Shown here piece after piece: positions 55,401 to 62,642 of a stretch of DNA of 64,000 bases; positions within the stretch are counted from its first letter, which is position 1; each line of letters begins with the position of its first letter. Where the stretch lies: positions 124,001-188,000 of the forward strand of contig CAYMGM010000002.1 of NCBI GenBank assembly GCA_964390005.1. Reading direction: 5' to 3'. The notes beneath the pieces were generated by a model, which saw only the letters and a program-made list of their open reading frames with translations, was not told the DNA's origin and ran no database searches. Position numbers and translations under genes: made by a program. Source of the DNA: CAYMGM01 sp964390005. Its GTDB lineage: Bacteria; Pseudomonadota; Alphaproteobacteria; UBA9219.

Positions 55401-55628
55401 TCACGCGCGCGTATCGGGTGAATCATCGCCTGGCGGCAATTGCGGCGTCTCTTTTTTCGCGACCGGCGGCGTGGTAGGCTCGGACGACATAGGATCGCCA
55501 TTCATCCCGGCTTTAAAGTTCCGGATCCCCTTGCCCAAATCGCCCATGACCTGAGGCAACCGTCCGGCCCCAAAGACGATCAAAACGACAACCAGCAAAA
55601 CGACTAGATGAAAGAAACTAAATCCCAT
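55401..55628 (-). CDS. tatA: Sec-independent translocase subunit TatA
   Basis: 75 residues, very strong AAAGGAGG. One hydrophobic helix, then the hinge Phe-Gly-Ala-Gly-Arg-Leu-Pro and amphipathic helix ending Gly-Ile-Arg-Asn-Phe-Lys. It builds the translocation pore. First gene of the tatA-tatB-tatC set. Confidence 0.94.
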   Translation of the reverse strand: MGFSFFHLVVLLVVVLIVFGAGRLPQVMGDLGKGIRNFKAGMNGDPMSSEPTTPPVAKKETPQLPPGDDSPDTRA

Positions 55629-55723
55629 GACGACGTCCTCCTTTGTGGCAGCTTAGCAAACAAGGACCTCCCACACAACAGCCGCCCTTGCTTTAGGCAA
55701 GGCTTCCTGTTACGCCCAAGAAC

Positions 55724-56644
55724 ATGAAAAAAACGCCTCTTTATTTCGTGGCAGGCCCTACCGCTAGCGGTAAATCGGCTCTTGCCGTCGAAATCGCCAA
55801 ACAAGAAGACGGAACCGTCATTAACGCGGACGCCATGCAGGTTTACCAAGGCCTGCCCCTGTTGACGGCTCAACCAGACCCGGCTTTGCGTGCCGCAGCG
55901 CCGCATGAAATGTACGAAATCGTCCCGCCGACCGAGATTTTTTCGGTTGCGCGCTGGCGCGAGATGGCAACTGAGACCCTTCAGGCGGTGCGCGCCGCCG
56001 GGCGCACGCCCGTTTTGGTCGGCGGCACGGGGCTGTATTTCAAAGCGCTTTTAGAAGGTCTGGCCGAGGTCCCATCAATTCCGCCCTCGGTCCGCCGCCA
56101 AGCACTGGATCTGTACAACGAAGAAGGCCCCGAAGCTTTTCAAACCCGGCTGGCTGCGCTTGACCCCGAGGCCGCCGCGCGCCTTCCCGCGGGCGACCGG
56201 CAGCGCCTTGTCCGCGCGTACGAAGTGGCCCGTTATACGGGCCGCCCGCTGACCGCATGGCAAAAGGACGCCACCGAAGCGCAAACGGCCTTTTTACAAG
56301 ATTATGCGATACGGCCTTTGTTGATCTTGCCGCCGCGCGATAAACTCTATGCCGCTTGCAACGCGCGCTTTGAAGCCATGATTACCCAAGGCGCGCTGAA
56401 TGAAGTTGAAGCGCTGCTGACGGCGATCCCCGATTTTCTAGACCACGCCACGCCCGCGACAAAAATCTTGGGCCTGCGCGACATTGCCGCCTTTTTACGG
56501 AATGACGTGCCGATGGAGCTTGTCCTGTCGAACGCCCAGCAGGCCACGCGCAATTACGCCAAAAGGCAAATCACTTGGTTTCGAAACCAATGGAAGGAAA
56601 CGCCGCACTTCCCGGTCAAGATCTTGCAACAGGGGCCGATTTAG
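55724..56644 (+). CDS. miaA: tRNA dimethylallyltransferase
   Basis: 306 residues. P-loop Gly-Pro-Thr-Ala-Ser-Gly-Lys-Ser at 11-18, Asn-Ala-Asp-Ala-Met-Gln-Val-Tyr, and Val-Gly-Gly-Thr-Gly-Leu-Tyr. It adds the isopentenyl group to A37 of tRNAs reading UNN codons. It is divergent from tatA, and its 3' end overlaps the convergent unknown gene by 29 bases. Confidence 0.95.
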   Translation: MKKTPLYFVAGPTASGKSALAVEIAKQEDGTVINADAMQVYQGLPLLTAQPDPALRAAAPHEMYEIVPPTEIFSVARWREMATETLQAVRAAGRTPVLVGGTGLYFKALLEGLAEVPSIPPSVRRQALDLYNEEGPEAFQTRLAALDPEAAARLPAGDRQRLVRAYEVARYTGRPLTAWQKDATEAQTAFLQDYAIRPLLILPPRDKLYAACNARFEAMITQGALNEVEALLTAIPDFLDHATPATKILGLRDIAAFLRNDVPMELVLSNAQQATRNYAKRQITWFRNQWKETPHFPVKILQQGPI

Positions 56645-57365
56645 ACGCGCCCGCGCGCTCTTTACCCGGACGCACAGGATGCCGCAATGGGTTAGCGATG
56701 TTTGGCTGAGACGGCTGCCAGCGCCCCTGAAGAAAATCCAAAAGCAACGGCCCCTGTTTTTCCCACCGCGCGGGCGGGATAAGGCCGGGCAGCGCCGCCT
56801 CCCATCCTTTGCGGATAAGGGTCTGCGGCTTTGGCACCCACTGCCCATGAAACAGATAAGACAAAGCCAGCGGCGTAACGTGCAGCGCCGCCGCCACCTC
56901 GCCCGGCGATGAAACGCCATACAACGCCTCGAAAAAATGGCTGCCAAGACTGTGAGGATCCAAAGGTTGCGTCCAACCTTGCCAAGCTTTGTTCACGGAT
57001 TGAGGCAAGGCCTCGTTCAGTGCAACATTCGGCGGCTTTTCGGCACTTGCCCACAGAGAAGGCTCGGGCGCGCGCCCCATCGTCGCGCAAAGAAAGCCCC
57101 CCACCTGTGCCCAAGCCTTGGGAAAGGCTTGGGCCAATTGCGGCTTTTGCTTTTCAAAAAGATCGGGGGTCATCACATCCCAAAGACGCAAAAGGCGCGT
57201 CACGGCATAAGCTTCAACCCCGATATAGCGCACCGCAATGTTGCGGGGCTTTTTGTATTCTTTGCGGACGATCTCCCAATAGCGACGGTAAAACGCGGCA
57301 AAGCGTGGCGGATCGTAAAGAACCGGCCATAGAGGCACAGCTTGTTCGCCCAAGATCTTTTTCAC
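56616..57365 (-). CDS. Hypothetical protein
   Basis: 249 residues from GTG 57365 with AGAGGGGG upstream. Soluble, rich in Trp and Pro. The segment Ser-Pro-Gly-Glu-Val-Ala-Ala-Ala-Leu-His-Val-Thr-Pro-Leu-Ala-Leu-Ser resembles a helix-turn-helix, so DNA binding is possible. It follows the next listed gene by 23 bases and is probably its operon partner. No family recognised. Confidence 0.6.
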   Translation of the reverse strand: MKKILGEQAVPLWPVLYDPPRFAAFYRRYWEIVRKEYKKPRNIAVRYIGVEAYAVTRLLRLWDVMTPDLFEKQKPQLAQAFPKAWAQVGGFLCATMGRAPEPSLWASAEKPPNVALNEALPQSVNKAWQGWTQPLDPHSLGSHFFEALYGVSSPGEVAAALHVTPLALSYLFHGQWVPKPQTLIRKGWEAALPGLIPPARWEKQGPLLLDFLQGRWQPSQPNIANPLRHPVRPGKERAGASKSAPVARS

Positions 57366-57388
57366 AAAGCCCCCTCTTCACGAAGGCC

Positions 57389-58756
57389 TTAGCCAAACGC
57401 TTGCTTAGACGCCTTTGGGCTTTGACCTTTTGGCGACGCTTTTTCCTTTGGCTCCGCCGCCGCTTCAATCAACGCACGCGCTTGACGCCCAAGCGCGCTA
57501 TTGACTTCAGGCTCTTTGTTCCAATCGATCCGGCAACGGCGGCAAAGCGCTTGGATCGCCTGAACATAGTCGGCCTTTCCCACAGTCGGATCCGCGGCTT
57601 CGACCTGTCGCCAACGTGGCTCGGACAAGCCGCCCAAGCCATCAACCGTTTGCGAAAAGCTTACCCCGCAATCAGCGGCAAAATCGCCCATGGGTTCGCA
57701 CACGTCATCAGACGACAAGCGCAGGCCGCTTTCTTCGCGCAACCCACGGATCAAGCGGGCAGCAGATTGATGCCATGTTGTCTCTTGGCCCGCAGAAGAA
57801 AAACCGGTATCCGGCGCACGGGATTTTTCAAAGGCCCTCCGCGCAAAGACCGGATCGCCTGCGCATAAAGAAGGATAGTTGCGACAAAAAGCTTCAAAAG
57901 CATCCTCGCATTCATCTACCACATGCCGGGCTTGGCGTTTGCCCGTGGGGGCTTCTGCCGTTGGCAAATGCCCCGACAAGACGGTGCTAGGGCCCTCATC
58001 CCATGAACGCTCGACAAGGCCATCTAAAACCTTTTGCGGCTTACGGGCTTCGCGATAGCGATCCTCGGGCGTAATCGCGGGCGTCCATGTCCCCGCCACA
58101 TAGCCTTGGAGCTTTTGGCCATAGGGGCCTTGCCATTTTTCTTCCCCGGCACGTTCGCGGATCGCCTCAAGCCAGCCGCAATGTTCTAAGAAGGTAACGG
58201 ATGGAATCTCGCCGCTATGCTGGATCGCCGACAACCTTCTTCTTGGAATCCCCAAGATGGCCATCTTTTCTTCGGTGGTATAGTCCTCTAATAGATAAAA
58301 GATACACGCCCCGACGGTTTCGCTGTTTTTCGGTTTTTGGGCGCGTTTTGATATCTCTAACGATTTCTGCCGCGCCTTCTCTGACGCATAGACCGGCAAC
58401 GGATAAGGTTTGACCCCACCACGATCACGATATTGGGGTTTATGCTTGGCTTCGTTTTCCATCTGCACGCGCGTCTCGGGCAAAGGCAGACCCGTGGCGG
58501 GATCAAAGCCCATGGCGGCGCACATTTCGTCTTTGGTTTGCCGCCAGACGTCTTTGTAACGCGTGCGCATCACAACACATTCTGCCGCAAACTTTGCCAG
58601 CGACATGGGGATCTGCGCCTGCAGCACGTTGCGAACACGCGTATAGGACGTCTCAAGATAAAAATAAGCAATCGACGTCTTCACACCAGCTTTGCGCAAG
58701 GCTTGCCAAAATTTCCCATAAGCTGCCGGAAAGTCCGGCGTTGGATAAGTCGTCAT
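57389..58756 (-). CDS. Hypothetical protein
   Basis: About 455 residues from ATG 58756 (AGAAGGCGAC upstream). Soluble and charged. Near the middle Glu-Glu-Lys-Met-Ala-Ile-Leu-Gly-Ile-Pro-Arg-Arg-Arg-Leu looks like a helix-turn-helix. A late Cys-Arg-Arg-Cys occurs near 425, and the C-terminus is Lys/Ala/Pro-rich. The N-terminal Tyr/Arg-rich helices do not match a family I know. Operon with the 249-residue protein; an inverted repeat upstream may control it. Confidence 0.62.
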   Translation of the reverse strand: MTTYPTPDFPAAYGKFWQALRKAGVKTSIAYFYLETSYTRVRNVLQAQIPMSLAKFAAECVVMRTRYKDVWRQTKDEMCAAMGFDPATGLPLPETRVQMENEAKHKPQYRDRGGVKPYPLPVYASEKARQKSLEISKRAQKPKNSETVGACIFYLLEDYTTEEKMAILGIPRRRLSAIQHSGEIPSVTFLEHCGWLEAIRERAGEEKWQGPYGQKLQGYVAGTWTPAITPEDRYREARKPQKVLDGLVERSWDEGPSTVLSGHLPTAEAPTGKRQARHVVDECEDAFEAFCRNYPSLCAGDPVFARRAFEKSRAPDTGFSSAGQETTWHQSAARLIRGLREESGLRLSSDDVCEPMGDFAADCGVSFSQTVDGLGGLSEPRWRQVEAADPTVGKADYVQAIQALCRRCRIDWNKEPEVNSALGRQARALIEAAAEPKEKASPKGQSPKASKQAFG

Positions 58757-58870
58757 CAGTCGCCTTCTGAATAAATGATCAAAAATGAATGGTGTGATAA
58801 CTAGCACGATCAGGCGCAAATATAGGACGGCTTTGAATTACTTTCTCAAAAGAACGACTTGTTAACCATA

Positions 58871-58893
58871 AAATGGTAATTTTCCTACCATTT
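58871..58893. promoter_or_regulatory. Inverted repeat in a divergent promoter region
   Basis: Perfect 8-bp arms AAATGGTA and TACCATTT separated by seven bases, midway between divergent starts at 58756 and 58954. Candidate operator for an unknown regulator. The left arm sequence also occurs before 46933 and 48348. Confidence 0.5.
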
Positions 58894-58953
58894 GTTTCGA
58901 AAGAGGATTAAGGTCCTGCCATTCGATCCCCCTTTTTATTATTGAGAAACGAT

Positions 58954-59394
58954 ATGACGACACCAACGCCTTCCCATATGGTTTTGCATTACGCCGCGCT
59001 TTATTTTGTCGATCAAGAACGCCCCGTTCCCTTGGCCGCCACAGACAGCCCGGTTGAGACCGCGCGCAAAGATCCCAATGTTCAGTATTTTCAAATCGAA
59101 TACACGCGCGTCAATGAGCGGACGGGCGACCTTGTCCGCACTCTGTCGGAAAAGAATTATATCGGCACGCCTTTTGCCGCCAGCACGCTGCGCGAACGGC
59201 GCGTTCCTGATACCGCCCTTTTGTCCTTCCTCGACAAAAATAATGCGACCTTCGCCGTTCAAACGCGCGATGGCGAATGGCATGTTTTGGGCCGCAACCA
59301 CCGCGTCTATTGCCCCAAAACGGGCGATATTCTCTTTGGTAACGGGGCCCTGCTTCTAAACCGCCCCGCGTTACGCACACTGGATATCGCCTAA
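58954..59394 (+). CDS. Hypothetical protein
   Basis: About 146 residues from ATG 58954 (an in-frame ATG at 58942 is possible); the ribosome site is weak. Mixed alpha/beta, soluble, with an Arg-Arg-Val-Pro-Asp segment and two domains of alternating strands (His-Val-Leu-Gly-Arg-Asn-His-Arg-Val-Tyr-Cys-Pro). It converges on tyrS, 10 bases away. No family recognised. Confidence 0.6.
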   Translation: MTTPTPSHMVLHYAALYFVDQERPVPLAATDSPVETARKDPNVQYFQIEYTRVNERTGDLVRTLSEKNYIGTPFAASTLRERRVPDTALLSFLDKNNATFAVQTRDGEWHVLGRNHRVYCPKTGDILFGNGALLLNRPALRTLDIA

Positions 59395-59404
59395 GCAACC
59401 CATC

Positions 59405-60622
59405 TTACAAGATGGCATAATAACCGCGCTTGCCAATACGTAACCGGCATGGCGCGGTTATCTGTTGCTGCCCGTCGCTTGCCTTAAGACCATCCAGCGT
59501 CACACCGCCCGCTTCAATCAGACGCTTGATCTGCGAACGCGATAGGCTTGGCTCAAGACGCGCACAAACATCCAAAAGCGGCAAGGAATCGTCGCCTTTC
59601 ATCACCGCCGCGCGATCTCTTTCATGAAATGTTTTGGCGGCTTCATCGCGGTTTTGACATTGGCTTTCAAAAAAGCGCTGCGCTTCATCTGCCGCGACCG
59701 CGTCGTGATACTGCCGAACGATTGCATGCGCGATCCGCTTTTTTGCCTGCATGGGGTGAAGCGCGCCCGATGACAAAGCCTGCTTCATCTCTTCGGCCTC
59801 TTCAGCCGAAAGACCTGCCGCTAAATCGATGTAATCTGGCATGGCATGATCAGGAAGAGACATAGCCTTGCCAAACATATCGCGCGGCGCATCCAACAGC
59901 CCAATCGTGTTGCCGTGCGATTTGCTCATTTTCTCGTGACCGTCCGTCCCGACCAACAAAGGCATCGACATCACAATCTGTCCGGGATCGCCTTGGCTTT
60001 CTTGCAACGTCCGCCCCATCATGCAGTTGAAAAGCTGATCCGTTCCGCCCATTTCGATGTCGGCTTTCAGGACAACGGAATCATACCCCTGCATCAACGG
60101 GTACAGCATTTCATGCATCCCGACAGGAATACCTGCCGCATGCCTTTTGGTAAAATCGTCGCGCGCCAAAAGCTGCGCCAGCGTCGCTTGCCCCAAAAGC
60201 CGCACCACATCGGAAAAGTTCATGCTCGCCAGCCATTCGGTGTTAAACCGCACCGTCAACTTTGCTGGATCCAAATCCAAAATTTTCGAAAGCTGAGCCA
60301 GATAAGTCGCGGCATTGGTTTGCACCTCTTCCTCGGACAAAGGCGGGCGCGTTTTATTCCGCCCCGTTGGATCGCCGATGCGGGCCGTAAAATCGCCGAT
60401 AACAATCACGACTTTATGCCCCAAATCCTGAAAAGCGCGCATTTTGCGAAGCACGACGGCATGGCCGATATGCAAATCGGGCGCTGTCGGATCAAACCCC
60501 AATTTGACAATCAGCTGCCGCTCTTCCTTCTGGGCCAAGCGCCATTTATCGGCAAGCCCTTGTGGCGGCGTGATCTGCGCCGCCCCGCGCGACAATTCGG
60601 CGATGATATTTTGAAACGACAT
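59405..60622 (-). CDS. tyrS: Tyrosyl-tRNA synthetase
   Basis: About 405 residues from ATG 60622 (AAAGGAG upstream). Class I motifs: His-Ile-Gly-His in Asp-Leu-His-Ile-Gly-His, and Lys-Met-Ser-Lys-Ser. The C-terminal S4 RNA-binding domain begins near Pro-Leu-Leu-Asp-Val. It charges tRNA-Tyr. The leader 60623-60999 shows no T-box and only a short weak hairpin. Confidence 0.96.
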   Translation of the reverse strand: MSFQNIIAELSRGAAQITPPQGLADKWRLAQKEERQLIVKLGFDPTAPDLHIGHAVVLRKMRAFQDLGHKVVIVIGDFTARIGDPTGRNKTRPPLSEEEVQTNAATYLAQLSKILDLDPAKLTVRFNTEWLASMNFSDVVRLLGQATLAQLLARDDFTKRHAAGIPVGMHEMLYPLMQGYDSVVLKADIEMGGTDQLFNCMMGRTLQESQGDPGQIVMSMPLLVGTDGHEKMSKSHGNTIGLLDAPRDMFGKAMSLPDHAMPDYIDLAAGLSAEEAEEMKQALSSGALHPMQAKKRIAHAIVRQYHDAVAADEAQRFFESQCQNRDEAAKTFHERDRAAVMKGDDSLPLLDVCARLEPSLSRSQIKRLIEAGGVTLDGLKASDGQQQITAPCRLRIGKRGYYAIL

Positions 60623-60999
60623 AAGAACTTCTCCTTTTCTCGAAAGGGTCGGTCGTTTCAAAAAAGGAGGGATTCATTTTTTGCGACGCCGACCGGGTTA
60701 AACGGCGGCGCAACAATGCAAAACCGCCTTAGCAGACGGCGTAATACAACGATGAAAAGCGAATCTCGCGCGGCCCAACAGCCAGCCCAAGGCCGGACAG
60801 CGCCAATCCTTTGGCGGCCCCGACAGGGATCCCTAAACTGTTGGTCTTTGGCGACAAAATGGTCTCCGTTTTTCATCTTGTTAGGAAAGATAGCCTAAAG
60901 GAAAAGAAGCCCCCCTGTCAATAAAGGTATTAAATTCATGATATATAGGCAAATATCATACATTTTTATGCTTGTTTTCGCAGATGCGAAAAGATATTG

Positions 61000-61100
61000 T
61001 TGCACTGCGGTAAACGACAAGTCCACGTCGCTTAACGTGAGCGCCCATTGGGCGTTTCCTCCCAAAACTTGGCTGCGGGTTTCCCGCAGCCGTTTTTTTT
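61000..61100 (+). ncRNA. Small RNA resembling suhB/alpha-r8 (MmgR) family
   Basis: A short hairpin CGCCC/GGGCG (61042-61054) is followed by the single-stranded C-rich TTTCCTCCC (61055-61063) and then a strong terminator GGCTGCGGG/CCCGCAGCC with eight T (61071-61100). This order, hairpin then UUUCCUCCC then terminator, is typical of alphaproteobacterial suhB-type sRNAs, where the C-rich loop pairs with Shine-Dalgarno regions. The 5' end near 61000 is estimated from a possible promoter near 60970-60998. Confidence 0.65.
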
Positions 61101-61212
61101 GTGGATGACCTCTCTTTTTTCGCCAAGAAGAGCAAGAGAGGGTTGCGTTCTGTGAAATGGAATGCTACATCCACCCGTCCTTTGCGCCAAAGCCCTTTTG
61201 GCAGACGCGAAT

Positions 61213-61287
61213 GGGTGCGTAGCTCAGCGGGAGAGCACTACCTTGACATGGTAGGGGTCACAGGTTCAATCCCTGTCGCACCCACCA
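61213..61287 (+). tRNA. tRNA-Val (anticodon GAC)
   Basis: Acceptor GGGTGCG/CGCACCC, D-arm TAGCTCAGCGGGAGAGCA, anticodon stem CTACC/GGTAG with GAC in the loop, T-arm with GGTTCAA, discriminator A and encoded CCA. A hairpin CCACAAG/CTTGTGG follows directly (61284-61305). The last bases before the discriminator are repeated downstream. Confidence 0.96.
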
Positions 61288-61385
61288 CAAGTTCAATCTT
61301 GTGGTGATAACGGTTTGACGAATGACCAATTTCTTTCCTACACAACGGGATTGACCCTTTTGTTTTGCGCGCCTTCGCGCGCGGG

Positions 61386-61398
61386 CCCTGTCGCACCC
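61386..61398 (+). repeat. Direct repeat of the tRNA-Val 3' end
   Basis: CCCTGTCGCACCC is an exact copy of bases 61271-61283 of the tRNA-Val gene, 115 bases apart. Such copies often mark attachment sites of elements that integrate into tRNA genes. No integrase is in view; the unknown gene at 61406 lies directly beside it. Confidence 0.55.
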
Positions 61399-61405
61399 TC
61401 CCTCC

Positions 61406-62389
61406 TTAAGTCAAAGGGACGTACAATAAAGGCGTTCTTTTCCGCCCAACAGCTGGTCGCGTTTTTCTGGCTAAAGCGATGGCTTCTTTGGAAAATAGGA
61501 CGTTAACAGGAAGATTTGTAATAGCCCTTTTAAGTAATCCAGCCTGTTCACTATTCACGACTCTCTTGTCAATCTGCCCCAATAGAACGGACATACAATC
61601 CTTGTGTGCTTGAATAAACTCCTCATTATGTCTTGTGAAATCTTGTGCCGAAACCCAATTAAGTTTGTCAAACTGTGGTCCTATTACATATAATTGTTCC
61701 GTGATTACACCAAGTTTTTGCGCATTTAAGTAAGATGCCCAGCCGTTTGACGACATGCCATAATCTGTACAACCTGCAAGTATGTCGATATCACAAGACC
61801 AACCTTCTAAGGGATTTTTGATTTCCTGATGGACAGAATTACAGCCCAATTGTTCTGCGAACTGCCCTAAAACATCACTAAAATGCTCAAGCTTTACAGC
61901 CGCTTCGTATGTTTTATAGTGAGAGTGAAGAGAATATTGCTCATTACCACCACCCCCATCATAATTCTCATATAGGCCTGCGCCTAGAACTTGTACTCGA
62001 ACTTGTTCCAACTCAATATGGGCGCATTTAATCAAGTCTCTCCTCAAAGCGCTTGCATCAAGGGCCTCTTTCTTGAGAATAACCCCATCAATAGACGCCA
62101 TCACGGATGAAGGAAAAATAGCGACAAATAACTCCAGCGTTTTTAATCCAATGTCCCGCCGTGCCGTCTCAAGTGCTTTTTCTGCTTCCTGAATCCGAGC
62201 CTCTGTCGTTTCAACAAATTTTTTATGCGCTTTCCCTTCCCTAAAGCGCCGAACAAAATTCAACCCTTTATAAGGAGGCGGAGCTTCGGATAGGCTTTTT
62301 TTTGCCTCTTTTATAGTGCTTTGGTTTGTTTCCTCTTCTTCACAAAAACCGCGATAAGCGGCTTGCCATTGCGACAAAATCTGAACCAT
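61406..62389 (-). CDS. Unknown accessory protein
   Basis: 327 residues. The N-terminal 110 residues are strongly helical and charged, likely coiled coil (Glu-Ala-Arg-Ile-Gln-Glu-Ala-Glu-Lys-Ala-Leu-Glu-Thr-Ala-Arg). The C-terminal part is globular with several Cys. No signal peptide. Base composition is more AT-rich than the surroundings, and the gene sits beside a tRNA-end repeat, both hints of horizontal transfer. No family recognised. Confidence 0.6.
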   Translation of the reverse strand: MVQILSQWQAAYRGFCEEEETNQSTIKEAKKSLSEAPPPYKGLNFVRRFREGKAHKKFVETTEARIQEAEKALETARRDIGLKTLELFVAIFPSSVMASIDGVILKKEALDASALRRDLIKCAHIELEQVRVQVLGAGLYENYDGGGGNEQYSLHSHYKTYEAAVKLEHFSDVLGQFAEQLGCNSVHQEIKNPLEGWSCDIDILAGCTDYGMSSNGWASYLNAQKLGVITEQLYVIGPQFDKLNWVSAQDFTRHNEEFIQAHKDCMSVLLGQIDKRVVNSEQAGLLKRAITNLPVNVLFSKEAIALARKTRPAVGRKRTPLLYVPLT

Positions 62390-62581
62390 TGAGAAAAGCC
62401 TTCTTTAAATGGGGGGGGCCGTGCACCTCAGCAACTATACTGTATTCTTGCTGTGGTCAATTTTCTTTCATAAAAGACCAAATGTTAATCCCCGCAGGCT
62501 GGGCATTAAAAATTGAAAAGGCCCCCACTTTCCAGAATATTTGTAACCACATGAAAAATGGTGCTTATTTTACCCCCAACC

Positions 62582-62622
62582 AAAACAGCCGCAGTCGCTA
62601 AAACAACGACTGCGGCTGAAAA
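62582..62622 (-). terminator. Terminator of the TpsB gene
   Basis: 12-bp perfect stem CAGCCGCAGTCG/CGACTGCGGCTG with a 9-base loop, followed on the minus strand by TTTTGG, 25 bases after the TpsB stop. The rest of 62390-62581 is AT-rich and probably contains the promoter of the accessory gene. Confidence 0.9.
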
Positions 62623-62642
62623 GCCAAAAGAACGAAACGCTC

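Noticed and set aside
60623..60900. T-box or other riboswitch in the tyrS leader
   Set aside because: No T-box sequence or strong terminator/antiterminator was found; only a five-pair hairpin is visible.
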